A DNA stretch of 64,000 bases from G965261475 sp965261475 [NCBI: bacterium]. Its GTDB lineage: Bacteria; SAR324; XYD2-FULL-50-16. The notes beneath the pieces were generated by a model. The model was not told the origin of the DNA, did not search any database, and saw nothing but the letters and a program-made list of their open reading frames with translations. The translations under genes were made by a program, and so were the position numbers. Every line of letters begins with the position of its first letter. Within the stretch, counting starts at the first letter, position 1. This document shows positions 9,478 to 18,469 of the stretch, piece after piece. The DNA lies in assembly GCA_965261475.1 (NCBI GenBank), contig OZ253454.1:682001-746000 (forward strand), read 5' to 3'.

Positions 9478-10530
9478 ATGTTTATCCTAGGAGTAAAAAA
9501 AAAATTTAATAATTTTAAAAAAATAAAGAGAGGTTATTATTCTTTGTTGCTAGTTCTTGCTTTGCTGTGCTTTGCTCTAGTAGCAGAGTTATTTATTAAC
9601 AATAAAGCCTTAGCTGTAAAATATAAAGGAAATTATTATTTTCCTGTATTTGGTATTTTTTATGGAGGAGAGACTTTTGGATTGAATTATTCGTATGAAA
9701 CAAACTATCGAGAATTAAAAAAAATATTTCATTCCCAGAATTTATCTGATGCAAAGAAAAATTGGGTGCTTTTAGCTTTTATTCCTTACAATGCTTATGA
9801 AAATGATTTTTTTATAGTACCTCCTTCACCACCTAGCTGGAAAACAAAACACCTCTTAGGGACAGATTTACAAGGAAGAGATATTTTTGCTAGAGTTGTC
9901 TATGGTTTTAGAATTGCAATTTTTTTTTCTTTAGCACTCTATGTACTTTCTACTACTATTGGAGTTTTTTTTGGTTGTTTGATGGGTTATTTTGGAGGGG
10001 TTTTTGATCTTATTTTTCAGCGTATAGTAGAAGTTTGGAGCTCTCTACCTGTCCTTTATATCTTAATTATTATGGCGGCTTTAACTACTCCTTCTATTGA
10101 GTTATTGTTAATTATTTTTGTATTTTTTAATTGGACAGGTATGACTTGGTTGATGCGTGCAGAAATTTATCGTGAGAAAGGTAAACAATATTGCGAGGCT
10201 GCAAAATCAATGGGAGCAGGGCATTGTAGAATTATTTTTAAACACTTATTACCAAATTCTTTAGTTCCTATAGTTTCTGCTTTACCTTTTCAAATTATAG
10301 CTGGCATTAGTGTGTTGAGTAGTTTGGACTATTTGGGTTACGGTTTGCCTATTCCTACTCCTAGCTGGGGGGAGTTACTACAACAAGGACAAGCTAGTTT
10401 TACTTATGCTTGGTGGATACTTCTATCTCCAGCAATAGCAGCAGTTTTTGTATTATCTTTATTTACTTTTGTTGGAGAGTCTCTAAGAGAAAGTCTAAAT
10501 CCTAGAGAAGAGTATTTTATAGAAACTTGA
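9478..10530 (+). CDS. yejE: Peptide ABC transporter permease, YejE-like
   Basis: Inner-membrane permease of the dipeptide/oligopeptide group. The N-terminal helix is followed by a periplasmic segment of about residues 45-125 containing YYFPVFGIFYGGETFGL and the HLLGTDLQGRDIFARVVYG motif typical of DppC/OppC/YejE. The EAA loop is at about 240-260 (EAAKSMGAG...KHLLPN). The long periplasmic loop marks it as YejE (microcin C/oligopeptide type) rather than OppC. Binding protein, partner permease YejB and ATPase YejF are absent from the window, so this copy is orphaned here and its partners must be elsewhere. It starts 19 nt after purH. Confidence 0.85.
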   Translation: MFILGVKKKFNNFKKIKRGYYSLLLVLALLCFALVAELFINNKALAVKYKGNYYFPVFGIFYGGETFGLNYSYETNYRELKKIFHSQNLSDAKKNWVLLAFIPYNAYENDFFIVPPSPPSWKTKHLLGTDLQGRDIFARVVYGFRIAIFFSLALYVLSTTIGVFFGCLMGYFGGVFDLIFQRIVEVWSSLPVLYILIIMAALTTPSIELLLIIFVFFNWTGMTWLMRAEIYREKGKQYCEAAKSMGAGHCRIIFKHLLPNSLVPIVSALPFQIIAGISVLSSLDYLGYGLPIPTPSWGELLQQGQASFTYAWWILLSPAIAAVFVLSLFTFVGESLRESLNPREEYFIET

Positions 10531-10581
10531 AATTTTTGATCTTCTATGTTAATTCTTTTTATATGTATTTGATTAAAAACT

Positions 10582-11343
10582 ATGCAATTTAAAAAATTAA
10601 AATATTCATTATATATTTTAGTATTTTTTATTATTTTTTCAGGTTGCTCTGTTACCGTTACTGAAACAATTTTAGTACCAGAGGGGTTTTTTGTAATGGG
10701 CTCAGTTCGGGGTAATGACGATGAAAATCCAGAAAGAAATATCTTTTTATCTGCCTACGAGTTTGATATTTCTGAAGTAACAGTTGCGCAATATGCAGAT
10801 TGTGTTAATGATGGGGTTTGTAACTACCCTCTAGAAGGTACGGATTTTATGTGGAATAAAACAGGAAAAGAAGAATTTCCTGTCAATGGAGTAAGTTGGT
10901 TTGACGCTCGCAAATATTGTCAATTTGTTAAAAAGAGATTACCTACAGAGGCAGAATGGGAAAAAGTAGCAAGTTGGTTGCAAGATAAAAAATATAACTA
11001 TACTACTAAAAATGCTCAAATTAGCTGTTATAATGCTAATTTTTCTAGATGTAAAAACAAAATCACAAAAACCAAACAATATCCAAAAGAACTTAATGCA
11101 ACTTTTGATATGGCAGGGAATTTATGGGAATGGACTCAAGATTGGTATCATCCACAACAATACCAAGAAATGTTACCTAGGGATCCAAAAGGAGCTCGTA
11201 ATGGATTATTAAAAGTCAATAGAGGGGGAAGCTATTTGAGCAAAAAAAATTATTTAAACACTACTTTTAGAGGGGCTAATTCTCCAGTTTTAAGAGCTGT
11301 TGATATAGGGTTTCGTTGTGCAAAAAATCCTCATACAAAGTAA
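10582..11343 (+). CDS. FGE/SUMF1-fold lipoprotein without the catalytic cysteine pair
   Basis: The N-terminus is a lipoprotein signal with lipobox FSGC (Cys22). The rest is a formylglycine-generating-enzyme (SUMF1) fold: VPEGFFVMGS, DISEVTVAQYADC, FPVNGVSWFDARKYC, LPTEAEWEKVA, DMAGNLWEW and RGGSYL...GFRC. True sulfatase-activating FGEs have two active-site cysteines just after the RGGS motif; here those positions read SYLSKKNYL, with serine and leucine. It is therefore probably not a formylglycine generator. Related non-catalytic domains occur in surface ligand-binding and nitrite/multihaem accessory proteins. It is 51 nt downstream of the YejE-like gene. Its last 13 bases overlap the 3' end of the convergent alr. 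Its role is unknown. Confidence 0.82.
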   Translation: MQFKKLKYSLYILVFFIIFSGCSVTVTETILVPEGFFVMGSVRGNDDENPERNIFLSAYEFDISEVTVAQYADCVNDGVCNYPLEGTDFMWNKTGKEEFPVNGVSWFDARKYCQFVKKRLPTEAEWEKVASWLQDKKYNYTTKNAQISCYNANFSRCKNKITKTKQYPKELNATFDMAGNLWEWTQDWYHPQQYQEMLPRDPKGARNGLLKVNRGGSYLSKKNYLNTTFRGANSPVLRAVDIGFRCAKNPHTK

Positions 11344-12407
11344 TAGTTTTTAATTTGTGCTAGAGATGATAAAAATTCGTGGCTAATGCTATCTCCCTGA
11401 TAAGCTAAATCTTCTATACTAATTTGCTCGCCTACTAGCATAACCTCTTGCCCTATATTGTAACAATCTTGTCCTAAAAAAACTGCTGTTGTGCCCATAC
11501 AAATGTTACCTACGGTGGGATATTTTTTACCTGCAATTGATATTTCTGCTTTATTGGTTAGACTTCTTTTAAAACCATCTCCGTATCCTACAGCTATAAA
11601 AGCAAGGTTACCTGTTTTTTGAGCTCTCCAACTATGACTATAACTTACACCACTGCCTTTTAAAATTTTTTTAACCGAAAAAATATTACTTACTACTTCC
11701 ATAGCTGGTTTTAAATCTAATAAATGCGAATAACCTGCGTGGTACACGCCGTATAATAATAGCCCCGTTCTAACCATGCTGTGATGTGCTGTATAAAAAT
11801 TGATAATTCCTGCTGAATTAGCAAGATGAAAAAGCACTCCGTGCAGGTTATATTCTTGAGTTTTCTGTATTATGAATTGAAAACTTTTTATTTGTTCTTG
11901 ATTGTGGATATGTTGCTTGTTCTCTGCCACAGCAAAATGACTACAAACTCCCTTGATTGTTACATGTTTTAGAGCGAGTATTCTTTGTAAAACATTATTG
12001 TATTCTTTGCATGAAAAACCCAATCTACCCATACCACTATCAATTTTAATGTGTATTTTTGTTTTTGTAATTTGGTTTTGTTCTAAAAATTCTAAACTTG
12101 TAAAATCACACAAAACAAATTCTATGTTATGTTTAACGCAAAGAGGAATATCTTTAAAAAACAAACTAGATAAAAAAATAGGACTAGTAATTTTTTGTTT
12201 ACGCAAGTAAATAGCGTCTTGCACTCTATCTACTAAAAAATAATCTGTCCGATTTTCTAGCAATTGTGCTACTTTAAGCATATTGTGCCCGTAAGCATCG
12301 GATTTAATCACCGCCATTACTTTTGCAGGAGCGATAGTTTTTTGTATAGTTTTAAAGTTGTGTAGAATATTTTTTAAAAATATCCTTCTGTAAGGATAAG
12401 AGGTCAT
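11331..12407 (-). CDS. alr: Alanine racemase
   Basis: PLP enzyme that makes D-alanine for peptidoglycan. The PLP lysine is Lys35 in VMAVIKSDAYGHN, and the second catalytic base is Tyr256 in GSGVSYSHSW. GMGRLGF and GYGDGF are also recognisable family segments. With the ATG start at 12407 the protein has 358 residues, normal for Alr. A TTG one codon upstream is possible but unnecessary. The ATG shares one base with the stop of the upstream epimerase gene (TGATG), so translation is likely coupled. The 3' end overlaps the convergent lipoprotein gene by 13 nt. Confidence 0.96.
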   Translation of the reverse strand: MTSYPYRRIFLKNILHNFKTIQKTIAPAKVMAVIKSDAYGHNMLKVAQLLENRTDYFLVDRVQDAIYLRKQKITSPIFLSSLFFKDIPLCVKHNIEFVLCDFTSLEFLEQNQITKTKIHIKIDSGMGRLGFSCKEYNNVLQRILALKHVTIKGVCSHFAVAENKQHIHNQEQIKSFQFIIQKTQEYNLHGVLFHLANSAGIINFYTAHHSMVRTGLLLYGVYHAGYSHLLDLKPAMEVVSNIFSVKKILKGSGVSYSHSWRAQKTGNLAFIAVGYGDGFKRSLTNKAEISIAGKKYPTVGNICMGTTAVFLGQDCYNIGQEVMLVGEQISIEDLAYQGDSISHEFLSSLAQIKNYYFV

Positions 12408-13246
12408 CAAACTTGAACTAAATCTTGCAAAGTGTATCTTTTTTCCATGTATTTTGAAACAAATGGTACAGCACTAATTTCTACATCACCTTGTCTTTTT
12501 GGCCCTATTTTAACTTGAAAATTAGCACAGTTAATTTTTTTATAAGCAGCAACAAATTCTTGCACTGTAGTTAATTCTCCGTAGCCTAAACACTCAAAAG
12601 GTGTATTAGCGGGCACGCTCTTAATGCAATTTACAATGGCATTAGCAATGTCTTCTACGTGGATATAATCCCTGACACAAGTACCATCTTTAGTGTGAGG
12701 GTAATCATTGCCAAAAATAGTAAAAACACCTGTTTTTTGCGCTTCTTTTAATCTCATCAATAAGCCATCTGGGTTAGTCATAGTAAATTCTCCTGTGCCA
12801 ACTACATTATAAAATCTTAAAATAGTATAATTTTTTGCAAGTTCTACTACCGAATTTTCTGCGGCTTTTTTAGATATGCCATAGGGAGAAGTAGCTTCAC
12901 TAGCTGCGCCAGTAGATGCTAAAATAAAATGTTTGTATTGTAAATTTTGTAATAAATTTACTGTACCTCGCCAATTTGTTTCATAATATTCTGTTGGAAT
13001 TTTTACCGATTCTGCAACGCTAATTAAAGCAGCTAAATGACAAACAACATCCCATTTTTTCTGTAAAAGCTCTGTATTCCATTGTTGAGGAAAACAAATA
13101 TCAAAATCCCATACTTGTTTTGTATAAGCACTTATTTTATGTCCTTGCTTAAAGTCTAGTCCATAAACATTATGTTTTTGACTAAATAATTGTTTAACTA
13201 AATGGGCTCCAATATAACCATTGCAACCGGTAACTAAAATATCCAT
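12407..13246 (-). CDS. NAD-dependent sugar epimerase/dehydratase (GalE-like, short)
   Basis: Short-chain dehydrogenase/reductase of the extended type acting on a nucleotide sugar, probably UDP-glucose/UDP-galactose. The Rossmann motif TGCNGYIG is at residues 6-13, the catalytic YGISK is at 122-126, and the substrate segment RDYIHVEDIANAI follows, as in GalE. At 279 residues it is shorter than GalE (about 335), with the C-terminal substrate lobe reduced, so the exact substrate is open. It has one of the few clear Shine-Dalgarno sites in the window (AGGAG, 5 nt before ATG). It is coupled to alr, suggesting a small envelope operon. The 294-bp divergent gap to gatA (13247-13540) contains a few 6-bp dyads but no recognisable gatC. 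Confidence 0.8.
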   Translation of the reverse strand: MDILVTGCNGYIGAHLVKQLFSQKHNVYGLDFKQGHKISAYTKQVWDFDICFPQQWNTELLQKKWDVVCHLAALISVAESVKIPTEYYETNWRGTVNLLQNLQYKHFILASTGAASEATSPYGISKKAAENSVVELAKNYTILRFYNVVGTGEFTMTNPDGLLMRLKEAQKTGVFTIFGNDYPHTKDGTCVRDYIHVEDIANAIVNCIKSVPANTPFECLGYGELTTVQEFVAAYKKINCANFQVKIGPKRQGDVEISAVPFVSKYMEKRYTLQDLVQV

Positions 13247-13540
13247 TTTTCTCCTAGAGTAAAACTAATATTATACTAATTTATAATGAAGTTAAGTAGC
13301 AATATTATTTTTATCTTAATTGATTTAAAATAAAAATATCAGTTGGTACTTGCTATTTTTAGAATAAATAGTAACTATATCTTATAGATAGCTGTGATTA
13401 GCTATTCAATTTATTAGATTATGTCAAACTTCTATCGTATTTTTGCTAGCTCGCAGGTCTTTTAGAGTACAAAATAAAATTTATTAGCAAATATAGTAAT
13501 TAAGTCTAACTATATTAAATATAGTGTTTGTTTTCAATAT

Positions 13541-14995
13541 ATGAACAGCTTTTTACCTATCCATCAACTACACAAAAGACGATTAAACAGTGAAATCACT
13601 ACAAAACAGATTGTAGAGAATATTTTAGCGAATATCACAAAATATCAACCTCAAATCAATGCTTATATTTTAATTTGTCAATATCAAGAAATTTTAGCTC
13701 AAGCCGAACGGATTGATGCAAAAATTAAACAAGGACAAAAAATATCTCCTTTAGCAGGTATGCCGATTGCTCTCAAAGATATTTTCTTAACTAAAGACCT
13801 TGAAACAACATGCGCTTCTAATATTTTAAAAGGTTTTATCCCTCCTTACGAATCTACTGCTAGTCAAAAACTTTGCGATTTAGATTATAATTTACTAGGT
13901 AAATTAAATATGGATGAATTTGCTATGGGAGTGGGTAATAGAAACTCTGCTTTTGGCGTAGTACATAACCCTTGGAATTTAGCAAAGGTTCCAGGAGGCT
14001 CTTCTGGAGCAGCAGCAGCAGCAGTATCTGCAAAAATGTGTTTGGCTTCCCTAGGAACAGATACAGGCGGTTCTATACGTCAGCCAGCCGCTTATAATTC
14101 TGCAGTAGGAATCAAACCTACTTACGGTAGAATTAGTAGATACGGCATGATTGCTTTTGCAAGCTCTTTAGACCAAGCAGGTCCTATCACTCAAGATGTC
14201 AGAGATAGTGCCCTTATTCTACAAGCAATTTCTGGTTTTGATGCCAAAGATAGCACTTCTTTAAAACTTCCTACTCCTACTTTTTATGACAATCTACAGC
14301 CAATAGCTCCCAAAAAAATAGGTGTAATCAAAAATATTAATACCAAATTATTAGACGAAGAGATTAGCGAGAATTTTGAAAAGAATCTAGATTTTTTTCG
14401 TCAATCTAATATAGAGATAGTGCCGTTAAATATTCCTCTCATAGATTATACAGTAGAAATATATTATATTTTAGCCTGCTCTGAGGCAAGTTCTAATTTG
14501 GGAAGATTTGATGGTATTCGTTACGGAAAGAGAGTAGAAAAAGACAATCTAATAGATACTTATCGAGAAACTAGAAAGCAGGGATTTGGAGAGGAAGTAA
14601 AATTGAGAATTTTAACTGGTACTTTTGCTCTTTCTGCAGGATATTATGATGCTTATTATAACAAGGCAAGACAAGCTAGAAGAGCTATTACACAAGAGTT
14701 TCAAGAAGCTTTCAAAAAGGTGGATTTTATTTTAGCTCCTGTTACTCCTTCACTACCTTTTGATATTGTAGATTATGATCAAGATCCAGTTAAAATGTAT
14801 TTATTAGATAAATTAACTATTCCAGCTAACCTAGGAGGGTTTCCTGCTATAAGTCTTCCGTCTGGATTTTCAAAAGACAAACTACCTATTGGTATTCAAT
14901 TTTTTATTGAAAGATTACAAGAACAAAAACTCTTAAACCACGCCCTATGGTACGAAAATAATTTTTCTTTTGATAAACCTGAGCTTCCTATTTGA
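13541..14995 (+). CDS. gatA: Aspartyl/glutamyl-tRNA amidotransferase subunit A
   Basis: Amidase subunit that releases ammonia from glutamine for conversion of Glu-tRNA(Gln) or Asp-tRNA(Asn). The Ser-cisSer-Lys triad is complete: Lys79 (MPIALKD), Ser154 (PGGSSGAAAA) and Ser178 (GTDTGGSIRQP). The 484-residue length matches GatA. GatC and GatB, its usual neighbours, are not adjacent or anywhere in the window. Instead pheS starts 1 nt after its stop, so gatA heads a translation-related operon gatA-pheS-pheT-cinA-argC. No SD is seen. A stand-alone amidase cannot be fully excluded, but the NMDEFAMG segment favours GatA. Confidence 0.93.
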   Translation: MNSFLPIHQLHKRRLNSEITTKQIVENILANITKYQPQINAYILICQYQEILAQAERIDAKIKQGQKISPLAGMPIALKDIFLTKDLETTCASNILKGFIPPYESTASQKLCDLDYNLLGKLNMDEFAMGVGNRNSAFGVVHNPWNLAKVPGGSSGAAAAAVSAKMCLASLGTDTGGSIRQPAAYNSAVGIKPTYGRISRYGMIAFASSLDQAGPITQDVRDSALILQAISGFDAKDSTSLKLPTPTFYDNLQPIAPKKIGVIKNINTKLLDEEISENFEKNLDFFRQSNIEIVPLNIPLIDYTVEIYYILACSEASSNLGRFDGIRYGKRVEKDNLIDTYRETRKQGFGEEVKLRILTGTFALSAGYYDAYYNKARQARRAITQEFQEAFKKVDFILAPVTPSLPFDIVDYDQDPVKMYLLDKLTIPANLGGFPAISLPSGFSKDKLPIGIQFFIERLQEQKLLNHALWYENNFSFDKPELPI

Positions 14996-14996
14996 G

Positions 14997-16016
14997 ATGA
15001 ATAAAAAAATAGATAAAATTCTTGCTGATTTTACTAAACAATTAACTCAGGTACAAAACACGCAAGAACTCATAAACATTAAGAGTCAGTACTTAGGTAA
15101 AAAAGGCGCTGTTGCTTTGCTGTTTCAAGAATTAAAGTCTGCATCTAACAAAGAAAAAGTGGGATTTGGAGAGCAAATTAACCAGCTGAGAGAAACTCTA
15201 GTAAAAAAACTTACAAGCAAAGTAGCAGCAATAGAAAAGATAAAACTCAACCAGCAAATAGATAAAGAGTGGATAGATATTAGTTTAGATCTTAAGCAAG
15301 ATACAGGAGCTTTGCACCCATTGAGTAGTTTGCAATATGATTTAGAAGATATTTTTACTAGTATGGGATTTGTAGTTTTAGATGGTAATCATATTGAAAC
15401 AGAATTTTATAATTTTGAAGCTTTAAATATTCCACACAATCACCCTGCTCGCGATTTACAAGATACCTATTATTTTGATACAAATTATTTATTACGAACT
15501 CAAACCTCTCCTTTGCAAATTCGCGGCATGGAAAAACAAACACCTCCAATTAGAATGATTGCTCCGGGTAAAGTTTTTCGTGCAGAAACACGAGATTCTT
15601 CTCATGAGAATTGCTTTCATCAATTAGAAGGCATGGTAATAGATAAAGGTATTTCTGTAGCACATATGGTGTATTTTATGGAAATCATATTAGAAGAAAT
15701 TTTTGAAAAATCTGTTCAAGTGCGTTTACGCCCGGGATATTTTCCTTTTGTAGAACCCGGCTTTGAGCTAGATATGTCTTGTCAGATTTGTGATGGTAAA
15801 GGTTGTAAAATGTGTAAAAAAACAGGATGGGTGGAGATGGTTGGCTGTGGAATGATACATCCTAAAGTGTTGCAAGTAGGCGGAATAGATAAAAATATTT
15901 ACTCTGGCTTTGCTTTTGGACTAGGATTGGATAGGCTTTGCATTATGAAACATAAGATTAGCGATATTCGTTATTTTCATAGTGGGAACATTAAATTTAT
16001 CAAAAAGTTTGTGTAA
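14997..16016 (+). CDS. pheS: Phenylalanyl-tRNA synthetase alpha subunit
   Basis: Catalytic subunit of the (alpha-beta)2 PheRS. The N-terminal coiled coil (residues 1-about 90) is followed by the class II core. Motif 2 is visible as FRAETRDSSHENCFHQLEG and motif 3 as GFAFGLGLDRLCIMKHKI. Between them CQICDGKGCKMCKKTGW is a small cysteine cluster found in many bacterial PheS proteins. I chose the ATG at 14997 (339 residues), 1 nt after the gatA stop. An in-frame TTG at 14970 would overlap gatA and add nine residues without homology to PheS. Followed by pheT after 5 nt. Confidence 0.97.
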   Translation: MNKKIDKILADFTKQLTQVQNTQELINIKSQYLGKKGAVALLFQELKSASNKEKVGFGEQINQLRETLVKKLTSKVAAIEKIKLNQQIDKEWIDISLDLKQDTGALHPLSSLQYDLEDIFTSMGFVVLDGNHIETEFYNFEALNIPHNHPARDLQDTYYFDTNYLLRTQTSPLQIRGMEKQTPPIRMIAPGKVFRAETRDSSHENCFHQLEGMVIDKGISVAHMVYFMEIILEEIFEKSVQVRLRPGYFPFVEPGFELDMSCQICDGKGCKMCKKTGWVEMVGCGMIHPKVLQVGGIDKNIYSGFAFGLGLDRLCIMKHKISDIRYFHSGNIKFIKKFV

Positions 16017-16021
16017 CAAAA

Positions 16022-18463
16022 ATGAAACTATCTTGGAATTGGCTTAAAGATTATGCCAAACTACCTAGCTTGAGTACCGAAGAAATTTTAAAGAAAATTT
16101 CTTTGAGTATTTGTGAAGTAGAGCAATATCAAGAAATCGCATATGATCTAGACAAAATTTTAGTAGCAGAGGTTTTAGCAATTCGTCAACACCCCAATGC
16201 AGATAGACTTTCTTTAGTAAAAATTACCACAGGAAGTAAAGAATATGAAATAGTTTGCGGTGCTAAAAATTTTGCTGTAGGCGACAAAGTGCCTTATGCG
16301 CCCCTGGGTACAAAACTCGAAGAGTTTATAGTAAAAAAAGCTAAAATTAGAGGAGTAGATAGCCACGGAGTGCTGTGCTCGCAAGAAGAAATTGGTTTTA
16401 GTGAAGAGTGCTCAGGACTAATGCTATTGGATAAAAAAAATAAAGTGGGATGCTCTTTGTTAGATATTTATCCTGAGCAAAAGGATTTAATTTTGCATAT
16501 TGATAATAAATCTATCAATCATAGACCAGATTTATGGGGGCATTATGGTTTTGCTAGGGAGCTTTCTGTCTTGTTTGATACTACTTTTTATGAATTACCT
16601 CTGGTAGATAAGATAAAATTCCAAACTATTAGTGAGTTAAATCTAGATTTTAATGAATTGCTAAACAATATACCTGTCGATAGCTATCAAAGTGATCTTA
16701 GGATTTCTATAGATTGTCCTAATTTAGTGCCAAGATTTACTTCGCTTAGTATAGACAATGTAGAAAATACAACTAGTCCAGATTGGATAAAATTTCGTCT
16801 TTATAAAGTAGGCTTAAGAGCTATTAACAATTTAGTAGATGTTACCAACTATGTAATGTTAGATTTAGGGCAGCCTATGCATATTTTTGATAAAGATAAG
16901 TTACAAGGAAAAAAATTAATAATACGAAAAGCAAGTCAAAATGAACAATTACAGATTTTATCTGATAAAAAGGTTACTCTAGATTCGCAAGATATTGTAA
17001 TCTCAGATGCTAAAAACATTGTATCTGTAGCCGGTATCACCGGAGGTAAAGATAGCGGTGTACAAGAGCAAACAAAAAATGTATTGTTGGAGGCTGCCTG
17101 TTGGCACGCAAGTAGCGTTCGTAAGACGGCAACTAAAATTAAAAATCGTACAGACGCTAGTCAGAGATTTGAAAAATCTTTAGACGCTCATCTAACAAAT
17201 TTTGCTATTGCTAAGGCTGCTATTCTTCTCAAAGCAACATGTCCAAATTTAAAGAGGCAAGGCGGTTTTGTAGATCTTAGAAACGATAATCAAAATAATA
17301 TTTTTATAGATTTTGATTACAAAAAGTGCACGCATATTTTAGGCGTTAGCATTCCTGAAGTAACAATAGCAAAAATACTTATCAAACTCGGGTTTGCTAT
17401 AACAAAAAAAGAGCAATTTTGGAAAATTCAAGTTCCTAGTTGGCGTGCTACTAGGGATATTGCTTTAGAAGTTGATTTAATCGAAGAGGTAGGTAGGTTT
17501 TTTGGCTACGATAAAATTATTGCCAAATCTCCTTTATTTTCCATTATTAAACCAAAATTTAATACACAAAGAAAACTAGAAAGAAAAGCAAAACAAATTT
17601 TAGTAGATAGAGGATATTTTGAAATTTTTACCTACCCATTGACCAATGAAGACAAAGAAAAAAATTGGGAAGTAGCCAATGCACAGATTTCCAAACCTTT
17701 ACTCAACCCTTCCTCCGATGAAGAAACAAAAATGAGATTAAGTTTACTGCCCTCTATAGCAGAAGCAGTATCTTTGAATGTCAAAAATTATATATCTTTT
17801 CAACTCTTTGAAATAGGGAAAATTTATCTTTGGTTAGACAAGGTGCCACAAGAAAAAAATATAGTGATGCTAGCTAGTTATAGCGAAGAAAAATCATTAA
17901 AATATTTGTTTCAAGAAACTAAAACTACAGCTAGTATCTGGTTTCAAAAATTATTACAAAAACCACTAGATATTGCTTTGTCTCAAAATGTCCCAAGTTA
18001 TCAGCACCCCTTTGTCAGTGGCGACCTCATAGCTTTTGGTCAAAAATTAGGTAAAATTTTTTCATTAACACCTCAAAAACGAAAACAACTTGCGTGGAAA
18101 GGGAATATAGTTTTTGTAGAATTTTTTTTTGATGATATTTTTTCTTTATATCAAAAGAAGAAAAAAACCATTATTTTTAAAGAATTAGCAAAGTTTCCAG
18201 CAGCAAAATTTGAAATATCGCTTGTTGTTTCAAAAAATACTTATTTTTCAGAATTAAAAGCAGTAGTTATAAAAGAAAAAATTTTAGAAGATATTCGCTT
18301 TCAATATGATTATGCTCTACCAGAGCAAGCAGGAAAAAAATCTGTTACTTTATCTATGTCTTTTCGTCTGGCTGATCAAACTATTAGTGCTGAGAATTTA
18401 ATAAAAATTCAAGATAAAATAGTACAAATGTTTGAGAATAAAGGCTATATGCTGCGTCGCTGA
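16022..18463 (+). CDS. pheT: Phenylalanyl-tRNA synthetase beta subunit
   Basis: Non-catalytic subunit that binds tRNA and edits mischarged tyrosine. Domains in order are the N-terminal MKLSWNWLKDY segment, the EMAP/OB tRNA-binding domain (about residues 40-150, HPNADRLSLVKI and GVLCSQEEIG), B3/B4 editing (RPDLWGHYGFARELS, GLRAINNLVDVTNYVML, MHIFDKDKL), B5 (about 415-490), the catalytic-like core (EVDLIEEVGRFFGYDKI) and the C-terminal ferredoxin-like anticodon-binding domain (KFPAAKFEISLVV). At 813 residues it is close to the usual 790-810. It overlaps nothing; cinA begins 6 nt after its stop. Confidence 0.97.
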   Translation: MKLSWNWLKDYAKLPSLSTEEILKKISLSICEVEQYQEIAYDLDKILVAEVLAIRQHPNADRLSLVKITTGSKEYEIVCGAKNFAVGDKVPYAPLGTKLEEFIVKKAKIRGVDSHGVLCSQEEIGFSEECSGLMLLDKKNKVGCSLLDIYPEQKDLILHIDNKSINHRPDLWGHYGFARELSVLFDTTFYELPLVDKIKFQTISELNLDFNELLNNIPVDSYQSDLRISIDCPNLVPRFTSLSIDNVENTTSPDWIKFRLYKVGLRAINNLVDVTNYVMLDLGQPMHIFDKDKLQGKKLIIRKASQNEQLQILSDKKVTLDSQDIVISDAKNIVSVAGITGGKDSGVQEQTKNVLLEAACWHASSVRKTATKIKNRTDASQRFEKSLDAHLTNFAIAKAAILLKATCPNLKRQGGFVDLRNDNQNNIFIDFDYKKCTHILGVSIPEVTIAKILIKLGFAITKKEQFWKIQVPSWRATRDIALEVDLIEEVGRFFGYDKIIAKSPLFSIIKPKFNTQRKLERKAKQILVDRGYFEIFTYPLTNEDKEKNWEVANAQISKPLLNPSSDEETKMRLSLLPSIAEAVSLNVKNYISFQLFEIGKIYLWLDKVPQEKNIVMLASYSEEKSLKYLFQETKTTASIWFQKLLQKPLDIALSQNVPSYQHPFVSGDLIAFGQKLGKIFSLTPQKRKQLAWKGNIVFVEFFFDDIFSLYQKKKKTIIFKELAKFPAAKFEISLVVSKNTYFSELKAVVIKEKILEDIRFQYDYALPEQAGKKSVTLSMSFRLADQTISAENLIKIQDKIVQMFENKGYMLRR

Positions 18464-18469
18464 TTTTGC

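Noticed and set aside
13247-13540. Possible gatC before gatA
   Set aside because: The 294-bp gap has no frame of suitable length and no GatC-like segment.
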